Shown here: one piece after another, positions 37,377 through 47,050 of the stretch
Layout: the number at the start of each line of letters is the position of its first letter
How positions within the stretch are numbered: the first letter of the stretch is position 1
Origin: Hyphomonadaceae bacterium
GTDB lineage: Bacteria; Pseudomonadota; Alphaproteobacteria; Rhizobiales; Hyphomicrobiaceae
Direction: 5' to 3'
NCBI GenBank assembly: GCA_019747815.1
Contig: JAIEQJ010000104.1
Coordinates: 1 to 47,050 of the forward strand
DNA length: 47,050 nucleotides
Position numbers and translations under genes: made by a program
Notes under the pieces: generated by a model
What the model was told of the DNA's origin: nothing
Databases searched by the model: none
The model's input: the letters and a program-made list of their open reading frames with translations, nothing else

Positions 37377-40051
37377 AGCGGCGCCTCCTTGCGCCGAAAG
37401 GTCAGCACGATGCGCGTGCCGCGCCCCTTCTTGCCAACCGGGCTCTCAGCGGTGATCGATCCCAGGTGCGCATCCATGATGCCCTTGGCGATGGCAAGGC
37501 CCAAGCCGGCGCCTTGCGCATGCTCCGACTGCCTGGCCCGCGAGAACTTCTCAAACAGTCGCGGCACCAGCTCGGCAGGAATGCCGGGCCCGTCATCCGA
37601 GACGGTGATCCTGACCGCATCCGGCAGGACCTGCGCGCCGATCACGATCCGGGTTCCCTTGGGTGTATGTGTGATCGCATTGGCAAGAATGTTCGTCAGC
37701 GCCTGCTCCACCAGGGTCGGATCGGCGCGGATCAGCGGCATGTCCCGCGGCAGCTCCACCTCGATGCTCGGCGCCTCGCTGCGCTGGCGGCGGGCCGCGC
37801 TCACCACCCGGCTTACCACCTCATGCGCATCGATCCAGTCCTTGCGCAACTCCAAGGCGCCGGCATCGATGCGCGTGATGGCGAGCAGGTTGCGGACCAT
37901 GTCGTCCAGCGCCTCGGCCTCGTCCTTGATCTGGCCGAGCAGCTCGCTTCGCGCCTTCGGCTCGAGCTTGTCGGCGTAGTCGATGAGACTGGTGGCGGAG
38001 CCCAGGATCGAGGACAGCGGCGTTCTGAAATCGTGCGATACGGACGCCAGAAGCGTGTTGCGCACACGCTCGGTCTCGGCGGCGGACCGCGCGGCAACCA
38101 TCTCCCGCGCGAGCGAGGCGCGCTCCAGCGCCGCGGCGGTCTGCTCCGCGATCGTGCCCAGCAAGGCCAGGGCCTCCTGGTCGAAACGATCGGCCTCGCG
38201 CGCCCGGGCGATGCCGACCACGCCGATGCGGCCATGCGCCGAGCGCAGCGGCAGGAAGTACCAGGGCAGCGTCGGCAGCGTTGCCGTGTCCGCGCCCGCC
38301 GCTTCGTCGTGGGTGAACGCCCAACGCGCCGCCGTCATGGCGCTCGTGTCGAGCTCCTCGAGCGGCGGCCAGGCTGCCCTCAGCGCCAGCTCGCCGGCCT
38401 GATCGATGAGAACGGCAGCCGGCCGCGCCAGCCCCGTGTTGATCTCGCTGGCGGCCGCCTCGGCGATATGATCGACGGTCGCCAGGCTCGACAACTTGCG
38501 CGTGAACTCGTAGAGCCGGCGCAGGGCACGCACCCGCCGGACCCCCAGGCGCGCCTGCTCGCGCGCGCGACCGGCCAGCGTCGCGGAGATGATGGAAACC
38601 ACCAGGAAGATGAGCAGCGACAGCAGCTCGTAGGGCTCGGCGATGGTCAACGTGTAGAGCGGCTCGATGAAGAAGAAGTTCATCGCCAGGGAGGAGAGCA
38701 GCGACGCGTAGATCGCCGGCCAAATCCCGAACGCGACGGCCGCAAACAGCACGGCCAAGAGGAAGATCATCGACAGGTTCGGCACCGACGTGATGGCGGT
38801 GAGGGCGAAACCAAGCATCAGCGCGCCGGCGACGGCCAGCGTCGCCCACAGGAACGCCAGCGGATCGAGCGCGAGCCCGAGGCCCGAAGGCCGGCTCGGC
38901 TCAGGGCGCCGAGCCTCCTGCGAGCCCGTCACGAAGTGGACGGCAATGCCCTCGGCGCGCCGCACGAGATCGTGCGGGAGCGACCGGCGCAGCAGCTCTG
39001 CGAAAAAACCCCTGCGCGAGCGCCCGACCACGATTTGCGTGACGTTCTCAAAGCGCGACAGACGCAGGATTTCCGTGGTCATGTCGTTGCCCACCAGCGT
39101 CCTGGTCTCCCCGCCCAGGGCCTCGGCAAGCTTCAAGGCCTCATCGACATGCCGGCGCGCCGCGTCGTTCGAGCGCCCGCTGGCCCGCTCCACATAGACT
39201 GCAATCCAGGGAGCATCCATCAGATCGGCCAGACGCTTGGCCGTGCGCACGATGTGGGTGGCATCCGCATCGGGCCCGATGCAGGCAAGGATGCGCTCGC
39301 CGGCGGGCAACGGCCCTTCGATGGCCTGCGCCTGCATGCGCTGCACGAGATCGGCATCGATGCGCTCGGCAGCCCGGCGCAGGGCCAGCTCGCGCAGCGC
39401 GGCCAGATTCTGCGGCCTGAAGAAGTTCTCCCGGGCGCGCGCCGCCGTTTGCTGGAAGTACACCTTGCCCTCCGCCATGCGCTTGAGCAGCTCCTCGGGC
39501 GGCAGATCGATCAGCACGATCTCGTCGGCATTCTCGAAGGCGCTGTCGGGCACCGTCTCGCGCACGCGCACGCGCGTGATCCTCTGGATGACGTCGTTGA
39601 GGCTCTCCAGGTGCTGGACGTTCAGGGTGCTCCACACATCGATGCCGGCCGCCAGCAGCTCCTCCACATCCTGCCAGCGCTTGGGATGGCGGCTGCCGGC
39701 AACATTGGTGTGGGCATACTCGTCGACGAGCAGCAAATCCGGGCGCCGCGCCAGCGCCGCGTCGATGTCGAACTCGCTCATGATGCGGTTGACATAGACC
39801 ATCGGCTTGCGCGGCAGCACGTCCAGGCCGTCCAGCAACGCCTCCGTCTCGGCGCGGCCGTGCGTCTCGACAATGCCAACCAGGACGTCGCGGCCCTCGG
39901 CCTTGGCTGCGCGGGCTGCGAGCAGCATGGCGTAGGTCTTGCCGACGCCGGGCGAGGCACCGAGAAAGATCTTGAGACGACCGCGCCCTTGCTGCTTGGC
40001 AAGGGCGAGGAGGGCGTCAGGAGAAGCTCGTTGGACTGATGGTGCAGGCAT
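37373..40051 (-). CDS. kdpD: Potassium-sensing histidine kinase KdpD
   Basis: A full-length 892-residue KdpD. Order of domains: N-terminal KdpD domain with FLGASPGVGKTYAML (Walker A) and RPDLLLVDEYAHTN; a universal-stress-like domain around residues 250-370; and four transmembrane helices near 400-500. Then come a GAF-like sensor region, a dimerisation domain with phospho-acceptor His673 (SVSHDFRTPLSSILG), and an ATPase domain with VEQALTNILANAITH, DDGPGIPAELV and GAGLGLAIAKGI. It senses low potassium or osmotic change and phosphorylates KdpE. It starts 24 bp after kdpC and overlaps kdpE by 4 bp. Confidence 0.97.
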   Translation of the reverse strand: MPAPSVQRASPDALLALAKQQGRGRLKIFLGASPGVGKTYAMLLAARAAKAEGRDVLVGIVETHGRAETEALLDGLDVLPRKPMVYVNRIMSEFDIDAALARRPDLLLVDEYAHTNVAGSRHPKRWQDVEELLAAGIDVWSTLNVQHLESLNDVIQRITRVRVRETVPDSAFENADEIVLIDLPPEELLKRMAEGKVYFQQTAARARENFFRPQNLAALRELALRRAAERIDADLVQRMQAQAIEGPLPAGERILACIGPDADATHIVRTAKRLADLMDAPWIAVYVERASGRSNDAARRHVDEALKLAEALGGETRTLVGNDMTTEILRLSRFENVTQIVVGRSRRGFFAELLRRSLPHDLVRRAEGIAVHFVTGSQEARRPEPSRPSGLGLALDPLAFLWATLAVAGALMLGFALTAITSVPNLSMIFLLAVLFAAVAFGIWPAIYASLLSSLAMNFFFIEPLYTLTIAEPYELLSLLIFLVVSIISATLAGRAREQARLGVRRVRALRRLYEFTRKLSSLATVDHIAEAAASEINTGLARPAAVLIDQAGELALRAAWPPLEELDTSAMTAARWAFTHDEAAGADTATLPTLPWYFLPLRSAHGRIGVVGIARAREADRFDQEALALLGTIAEQTAAALERASLAREMVAARSAAETERVRNTLLASVSHDFRTPLSSILGSATSLIDYADKLEPKARSELLGQIKDEAEALDDMVRNLLAITRIDAGALELRKDWIDAHEVVSRVVSAARRQRSEAPSIEVELPRDMPLIRADPTLVEQALTNILANAITHTPKGTRIVIGAQVLPDAVRITVSDDGPGIPAELVPRLFEKFSRARQSEHAQGAGLGLAIAKGIMDAHLGSITAESPVGKKGRGTRIVLTFRRKEAPL

Positions 40052-40075
40052 GCATCGCCTCGTGCCTGCCGAAGT

Positions 40076-40678
40076 CTACCGCTTCAATGCGTCCAAGGCG
40101 AGATTGAGCCGCAGAACATTAACACGCAGCTCGCCCAGCAGCCCCAGCGCGCGGCCCTCGACATGGGCCGTCACCAGCGCACGCACGCGATCCTCCGCCA
40201 GGCCGCGCGCCATGGCGACGCGTGCGACCTGCAGGAGCGCCGTCTCCGGCGCGACGTGCGGATCGAGGCCGCTCGCCGAGGTCGTCACCGCGTCGACCGG
40301 GATCGGCCCGCTGACGCCGGCAGCGCGCAGCCGCGCGACATCGCCCTTGACGCGATCGATCAGCTTCTTGTTAAGCGGTCCCAGATTGGAACCCGCCGAG
40401 GCGGCTGCGTTGTAGGGCGCATCGACCGTCTTGGACGCATCCTGGGGGTCGGTGGCGGTGGTTGCCGACGGACGCGGCTGGAAGTAGCGGTCGCTGCCGA
40501 AGGCCTGGCCGATCAGGGCCGAGCCAACGACCTTGCCGTCCTTGACGATCAGGCTGCCGTTGGCGCCGCCCGGAAACATCACCTGGGCAACGGCGGTGAT
40601 CGCCAGGGGATACGCAATCCCTGTGAGAAGCACGAAGGCCATGATCATCACCAGGGCGGGACGCAGATGCTGGAACAT
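40076..40678 (-). CDS. kdpC: Potassium-transporting ATPase subunit KdpC
   Basis: A 200-residue subunit with one N-terminal transmembrane helix (RPALVMIMAFVLLTGIAYPL), which stabilises the KdpFABC complex. The periplasmic domain has the typical GSALIGQAFGSDRYFQPRPS, SAGSNLGP and PVDAVTTSASGLDPHV blocks. The ATG at 40678 (MFQHLRP) matches family starts; the longer frame lacks similarity. It follows kdpB by 13 bp. Confidence 0.96.
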   Translation of the reverse strand: MFQHLRPALVMIMAFVLLTGIAYPLAITAVAQVMFPGGANGSLIVKDGKVVGSALIGQAFGSDRYFQPRPSATTATDPQDASKTVDAPYNAAASAGSNLGPLNKKLIDRVKGDVARLRAAGVSGPIPVDAVTTSASGLDPHVAPETALLQVARVAMARGLAEDRVRALVTAHVEGRALGLLGELRVNVLRLNLALDALKR

Positions 40679-40691
40679 GTCACCTCCTCCT

Positions 40692-42839
<2,148 letters not shown>

Positions 42840-42858
42840 CAGAGGTCTCCTCGGCGTC

Positions 42859-44562
42859 CTAGAACGTCTTGCCCGCCAGCATCTGGAAATGCTCGACGAT
42901 CGGTCCCAGCGCGAGTGCGGGGAAGTATTCAAGGCCGCTCAGGATGACGATCACCCCGGCGAGCAGGCCGATGAACAGCGGGCCGTCGGTGGGGAAGGTG
43001 CCAGCCGAGGGCGCCAGCTTCGGCTTGGCCACCAGCGATCCGGCGATCGCCATGACCGGCACGATGATGCCGAACCGGCACGCCAGCATGCTGATGCCGA
43101 GCGTCGTGTTGTACCAGGGCGTGTTGGCGGTGAGGCCGGCGAAGGCCGAGCCGTTGTTGCCCGCCGCGGACGAGTAGGCATAGAGGATTTCGGTGAGGCC
43201 GCGTGCGCCGGGATTGGCCAGGCCCGCCAGCGCGACCGGCAGCACGGCCGACACCGCCGAGAAGGCCAGGATGAAGAACGGCATGATGAGGATGGCGAGC
43301 ATCGCCATCTTCACGTCCTTGGCCTCGAGCTTCTTGCCCAGATACTCCGGCGTGCGCCCCACCATGAGGCCGGCGACGAACATGGCAAGAATGGCCAGCA
43401 CCACGATGCCGTAGAGGCCGGACCCGACCCCGCCCGGCACCACCTCGCCGATCTGCATCAGCACAAGCGGCACCAGCGCGCCCAGCGGCATGAAGGAGTT
43501 GTGCATGGCATTGACCGAGCCGTTGGAGGCGCCGGTCGTGAACACGGCCCAGATGGTCGATAGGGCGGTGCCGAAGCGAACGTCCTTGCCTTCCATATTG
43601 CCGCCGCTGACGCCCAGCGCGTCCAGCAGCGGGTTGCCGGAGGCTTCCGCCCAGTAGGCAACCGCGGCGCCGACGGCAAGAAACAGCACCATCACCGAGA
43701 GCAACGCCCAGCCCTCGCGCTCCTTGCCGATCATGCGGCCGAAGGTGACGGCAAGGGCCAGAGCGAGGGAGAAGATCGCCCAGGTCTGAAGGAGGTTGGT
43801 CCAGGCGCTCGGATTCTCATAGGGGTGGGCGGCGTTGACATTGAAGAAGCCGCCGCCGTTGGTGCCGAGCTGCTTGATGGCGACCTGGCTGGCGACCGGC
43901 CCCTGAGCCAGCGTCTGCTTGGCCCCCTCCAGCGTGGTGGCGTCGACGTAGGCGCTCAAATTCTGCGGCATATCGAGCGCCACGAGCACCACCGCCAGCA
44001 CGGCTGCGATCGGCAGCAGCACATAGAGCGTCGCGCGCGTCAGATCGACCCAGACGTTTCCGACCGTGGCCGCCTTGCTGCGCGCAAAGGCGCGGGCGAT
44101 GGCGATCGCGACGGCAAAGCCGGTGGCGGCGGACAGGAAATTCTGCACCGTCAGTCCGGCCATCTGGCTGAAATAGGAGAGCGTGCTCTCCCCGCCGTAG
44201 CTCTGCCAGTTCGTGTTGGAGACGAACGAAGCCGCCGTGTTGAACGCCAGGTGCGGGCTCATGGGCTCGAAGCCCTGCGGGTTCAGGGGCAGAACGTGCT
44301 GCAGGCGCAGGATGGCGTAGAGGAGAACGAACCCGGCCGCGTTGAAGATGAGCAGGGCGACCGTGTAGGCGAGCCAATCCTGCTCGCGCCTGGCATCGAC
44401 CCCGGCAAGCGCGTAGAGCCCCCGCTCGACGGGCCGCAGCACGGGATCGAGGACCGTCGGGCGCCCCTCGAACACGGACGCCATGTAGATGCCGAGCGGT
44501 CGCGCGGTGGCGATCACCAGCACGAACATCAGCCCGATTTGCAACCAGCCGTTGAGGGTCAT
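42859..44562 (-). CDS. kdpA: Potassium-transporting ATPase potassium-binding subunit KdpA
   Basis: A 567-residue superfamily-of-K-transporters subunit with four selectivity-filter repeats: [46 protein letters not shown] and [12 protein letters not shown]. The ATG at 44562 starts [16 protein letters not shown], at the family position. The upstream in-frame extension runs through a short tandem repeat and is not conserved. Upstream are four copies of GATCCTTT, which give AAAGGATC on the message, the nearest a few bases from the start. Confidence 0.97.
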   Translation of the reverse strand: MTLNGWLQIGLMFVLVIATARPLGIYMASVFEGRPTVLDPVLRPVERGLYALAGVDARREQDWLAYTVALLIFNAAGFVLLYAILRLQHVLPLNPQGFEPMSPHLAFNTAASFVSNTNWQSYGGESTLSYFSQMAGLTVQNFLSAATGFAVAIAIARAFARSKAATVGNVWVDLTRATLYVLLPIAAVLAVVLVALDMPQNLSAYVDATTLEGAKQTLAQGPVASQVAIKQLGTNGGGFFNVNAAHPYENPSAWTNLLQTWAIFSLALALAVTFGRMIGKEREGWALLSVMVLFLAVGAAVAYWAEASGNPLLDALGVSGGNMEGKDVRFGTALSTIWAVFTTGASNGSVNAMHNSFMPLGALVPLVLMQIGEVVPGGVGSGLYGIVVLAILAMFVAGLMVGRTPEYLGKKLEAKDVKMAMLAILIMPFFILAFSAVSAVLPVALAGLANPGARGLTEILYAYSSAAGNNGSAFAGLTANTPWYNTTLGISMLACRFGIIVPVMAIAGSLVAKPKLAPSAGTFPTDGPLFIGLLAGVIVILSGLEYFPALALGPIVEHFQMLAGKTF

Positions 44563-44567
44563 GGAGT

Positions 44568-44615
44568 GATCCTTTGGGAGCGATCCTTTGGGAGCGATCC
44601 TTTGGGCGATCCTTT
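44568..44615 (-). repeat. Tandem repeat carrying multiple Shine-Dalgarno-like sites before kdpA
   Basis: Plus-strand GATCCTTT starts at 44568, 44582, 44596 and 44608; the first two units are identical 14-mers (GATCCTTTGGGAGC) and the third is 12 bp. On the message each gives AAAGGATC. Only the site nearest kdpA is at a normal initiation distance. Copy number here could tune kdpA translation. Confidence 0.75.
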
Positions 44616-44654
44616 CTGGGTGCGCCCGCGGCACGGGACCGCGCGCACGCAGGA

Positions 44655-44741
44655 TCAGAGCTTCTCAGGATGCAGCAGCGCGTACGCCAGATAGGCGGCC
44701 AGGCCGGCTGCCACGATGGCGCCGAGCACGAGATCGATCAC
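44655..44741 (-). CDS. kdpF: Potassium-transporting ATPase subunit KdpF
   Basis: A 28-residue single-helix peptide, [20 protein letters not shown] and then ALLHPEKL, starting at a GTG. The hydrophobic helix followed by AYALLxPE is diagnostic for KdpF, the lipid-like stabiliser of the KdpFABC complex. It begins 7 bp after the stop of a 27-codon ORF and precedes kdpA by 92 bp. Confidence 0.9.
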   Translation of the reverse strand: MIDLVLGAIVAAGLAAYLAYALLHPEKL

Positions 44742-44748
44742 GGGCGCC

Positions 44749-44832
44749 TCACGGGCTCGAGGCCCAGCGGGCATAGAGCGCCATGCCGGCGATGATGCCC
44801 ACGCCGAGCGCCAGATAGGCAAGGTCCGCCAT
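44749..44832 (-). CDS. 27-residue hydrophobic peptide upstream of kdpF
   Basis: The ATG at 44832 follows AAGGAGG at ideal spacing. The frame encodes MADLAYLALGVGIIAGMALY, then ARWASSP and a stop, that is, one membrane helix with a short positive end. The stop is 7 bp before the kdpF GTG, so translation is probably coupled. It resembles KdpF in size and character but is not KdpF. It may be a second small subunit or a coupling peptide; short ORFs at this place are seen in other alphaproteobacterial kdp operons as far as I recall. The function is unknown. Confidence 0.6.
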   Translation of the reverse strand: MADLAYLALGVGIIAGMALYARWASSP

Positions 44833-44872
44833 AACCGCCGCCTCCTTGTTGTTGCAGCAGGAGAGCTAGGTG

Positions 44873-44930
44873 TGCGCACATAAAAACGCGATAGGGATTT
44901 CATCCCCCGCGCATAAACGGCGCATTAAAA
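44873..44930 (-). promoter_or_regulatory. Three GCGCAT-(A/T)AA repeats upstream of the kdp operon: candidate KdpE sites
   Basis: GCGCATAAAC (44909) and GCGCATTAAA (44920) are direct repeats exactly 11 bp apart, one helical turn. A third related copy, GCGCACATAAAAA, is at 44874. On the coding strand they read T-rich (TTTATGCGC), as known KdpE targets are T-rich. They lie 40-100 bp before the first operon start. No clear -35/-10 pair could be fixed. Confidence 0.45.
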
Positions 44931-45184
44931 TCGCGGGGTGCCCATGGCGCGGGGCCCGCGGCTCTGGCCCTCGGCGCGAGGGTCGTGGTGGCACGCGCGG
45001 CTCCAAGCCATGGCGGCGAGGCTGTCCTTGCCGGCAGCGACGCGACACTGCCGCACCTGCGATGATCTCCCTCCGTCCGCAGGGACGGCTGCACCGCCCC
45101 ACTCCTGTGCGCGATCGCAACAATCGCGTGGGGATAACCGCCAGGCGCGGCCCCTGCCGCGGCACGTGCTTTGCTCAACCCTGC

Positions 45185-45382
45185 TAGGGTTGCCCGTGAG
45201 AGGTCGCGCGAACCCCGAGCGTCCGCGTGATGCTGGGCTGGTTCGCGCGGTCTCCGTCCTGAGCAAAATCAAAGTGTTGATCCGAAAGGTGTGCGAGCGG
45301 CGGATCGGTGTGGTGAGCTGGCGGACGGGTTCGCGCACCGGCCTCGAATTCCTGGTCTTTGACATCGTGTTGCAGATTGGCA
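45185..45382 (+). promoter_or_regulatory. Probable CRISPR leader region
   Basis: About 200 bp directly before the first repeat. The repeats begin GTCGCC and end ATTGAAAC on the plus strand, the transcribed orientation for this repeat type, so the leader should be here. It contains AT-richer patches (GAGCAAAATCAAAGTGTTGA) and no convincing ORF. The first repeat is identical to the rest, consistent with the leader end. Between it and the kdp operon (44931-45184) I see nothing identifiable and in particular no cas gene. Confidence 0.5.
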
Positions 45383-47050
45383 GTCGCCTGCCACGCGCAG
45401 GCGCGGATTGAAACCACTGCGCCACCAACGGGCGCCGTGGTGACGCCGTCGCCTGCCACGCGCAGGCGCGGATTGAAACCTCGGGATGCAAATCCTCAAC
45501 GTGCACAGGTAGCCGGTCGCCTGCCACGCGCAGGCGCGGATTGAAACCTCGGCCCACGCCGCTACGCATTGCGTCCTCCCCTGTCGCCTGCCACGCGCAG
45601 GCGCGGATTGAAACATGGGCTCCCGCAACGAGGAGCAAACCGACAAGATGTCGCCTGCCACGCGCAGGCGCGGATTGAAACGATCGCATGACCGTCGGCA
45701 TCATGGGGCACAAGGTCGCCTGCCACGCGCAGGCGCGGATTGAAACACCTACAAATCCAAGATCGAGTGGCGCAAGGTCACGTCGCCTGCCACGCGCAGG
45801 CGCGGATTGAAACACCCGCTGCAGGTCGAGGCCGCGCCCGCGCGCATGTCGCCTGCCACGCGCAGGCGCGGATTGAAACAAGACGAAGCGCGAAGACAGC
45901 CTGGGCAACGTGGTCGCCTGCCACGCGCAGGCGCGGATTGAAACATATCCCCAGCCCTGCCCACACTCACCAAGTTCCGTCGCCTGCCACGCGCAGGCGC
46001 GGATTGAAACTCCGTTGCTGTCGAGGAATGCCGGGACCGCAACCGTCGCCTGCCACGCGCAGGCGCGGATTGAAACTGCAGCTCTCGCCCGACGTGCGCG
46101 GCCTGCCACGTCGCCTGCCACGCGCAGGCGCGGATTGAAACTGCTCGATAAGCTTGAGATGCACGCCAGCCTCGCGTCGCCTGCCACGCGCAGGCGCGGA
46201 TTGAAACAACCTGGCCGCTGACAGCGGCGGCCAGGACCGCTGTCGCCTGCCACGCGCAGGCGCGGATTGAAACGCCTGATCTGTGACCGTGTTGTCAGCG
46301 GGCGCGGGTCGCCTGCCACGCGCAGGCGCGGATTGAAACTTCGTCACGAAGGCGTGCCGGCCGGCCTCCTTGGTCGCCTGCCACGCGCAGGCGCGGATTG
46401 AAACACCGGCCTGTCGCTGATCGGCGGCGTGGCCTCTCGTCGCCTGCCACGCGCAGGCGCGGATTGAAACACGTCGCTTGACGGGCATCAGACGGTCGAA
46501 ATTAGGTCGCCTGCCACGCGCAGGCGCGGATTGAAACGATCTCGTTATCGCGCATGGGGCGGCGGCCGGAAACGTCGCCTGCCACGCGCAGGCGCGGATT
46601 GAAACTGCAGGATGAGACCGCGCTGAACGGGGTCGGCGGGTCGCCTGCCACGCGCAGGCGCGGATTGAAACGGCATCGTTTCACGAGAAGCGAGCCGGCT
46701 TGCCGAGTCGCCTGCCACGCGCAGGCGCGGATTGAAACCTGCTCAAAAGGCGGCGAGGACTGACCCCCTCGCCGTCGCCTGCCACGCGCAGGCGCGGATT
46801 GAAACAGTTGGGGCAAACCCACGTGACAAGCATAGAGCCGTCGCCTGCCACGCGCAGGCGCGGATTGAAACTATTGCTGGCTGCGGATCGTCGGTCAACG
46901 GGAACTGTCGCCTGCCACGCGCAGGCGCGGATTGAAACAGCTCGTCTGGAAGCCGGCGGTCCAGGTACGCGAAGTCGCCTGCCACGCGCAGGCGCGGATT
47001 GAAACTATTGCTGGCTGCGGATCGTCGGTCAACGGGAACTGTCGCCTGCC
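45383..47050 (+). CRISPR. CRISPR array, type I-C-like repeats, truncated by the window edge
   Basis: A 32-bp repeat (GTCGCCTGCCACGC, then GCAGGCGCGGATTGAAAC) occurs 25 times in full without any mismatch that I could find, the first at 45383-45414 and the 25th at 46974-47005. A 26th begins at 47041 and is cut off. The 25 spacers are 33-36 bp. The repeat contains a 7-bp stem (CGCCTGC / GCAGGCG, loop CACGC). Length, stem and the ATTGAAAC end fit subtype I-C. Spacer 23 (46872-46906) and spacer 25 (47006-47040) are identical. No cas gene is in the window, so the subtype is a guess from the repeat. ORFs drawn through the array are artefacts of repeat translation. Confidence 0.98.

Noticed and set aside
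37466-40039. 857-residue plus-strand ORF opposite kdpD, and an 804-residue one opposite kdpB
   Set aside because: Both are shadows of conserved kdp genes, with Arg/Gln/His-rich sequence and no domain.
44938-45411. Possible cas2 or other cas remnant just before the array
   Set aside because: The 157-residue frame shows no Cas2 ferredoxin-like pattern and runs into the first repeat. It is best read as leader and non-coding DNA.
44925-46822. ORFs with FNPRLRVAGD, FQSAPARGRR or VSIRACAWQAT repeats in and near the CRISPR array
   Set aside because: These strings are six-frame translations of the CRISPR repeat, a well-known source of spurious protein annotations.

Overview
The window is high-GC DNA whose coding pattern, gene order and repeat content point to an alphaproteobacterium, most likely of the Hyphomicrobiales (Rhizobiales) type. 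The evidence is the yajC-secD-secF-Mth938-phytoene-synthase-like order, a Liv-type ABC operon with an embedded acyl-CoA ligase, the UvrA sequence, and two families of palindromic intergenic repeats. No rRNA, tRNA, transposase or integrase gene was seen. Genus cannot be decided from this sequence.

Layout. 0-3 kb: a FlK-like thioesterase, a small lipoprotein and a secreted protein of unknown function. 3-6.2 kb: an accessory stretch with an AT-richer P-loop ATPase, a hicBA toxin-antitoxin pair and an SPW-repeat membrane protein. Two decayed copies of the uvrA 3' end are interspersed here, both downstream of the intact uvrA (6.2-9.3 kb). A palindromic repeat is inserted in frame in uvrA itself. 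9.3-9.8 kb: a gene-poor gap that looks like a small plus-strand transcription unit with promoter, short ORF and terminator. 9.8-20.8 kb: a YkgJ-type protein, a secreted SGNH hydrolase, the yajC-secD-secF secretion operon with homologues of complex I assembly factors NDUFAF3 and NDUFAF6, a DUF815 ATPase, an NlpD-like murein hydrolase activator, surE and a glutaredoxin. 20.8-28.7 kb: a livG-acyl-CoA ligase-livH-livM-livJ-livF operon ending in a MobA-like nucleotidyltransferase. 29-30 kb: a MetE-like methyltransferase.

30.1-36.6 kb is the most distinctive part. A 953-residue Ser/Thr-rich protein is built almost wholly of octapeptides. Seven 109-residue super-repeats sit inside it, and these show a further three-unit periodicity. 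It is followed on the same strand by a TPR-containing GT41 (O-GlcNAc-transferase/SPINDLY-like) glycosyltransferase. A UDP-glucuronate decarboxylase (UDP-xylose synthase) is divergently transcribed next door. I infer a protein O-glycosylation module acting on the repeat protein.

36.7-44.9 kb is a complete kdp potassium-uptake locus read on the minus strand: a 27-codon membrane peptide, then kdpF, kdpA, kdpB, kdpC, kdpD and kdpE. 45.4-47.05 kb is a CRISPR array with type I-C-like 32-bp repeats. It has 25 full repeats, a truncated 26th and 25 spacers, with one spacer present twice. No cas gene lies in the window, and the array runs off the right edge.
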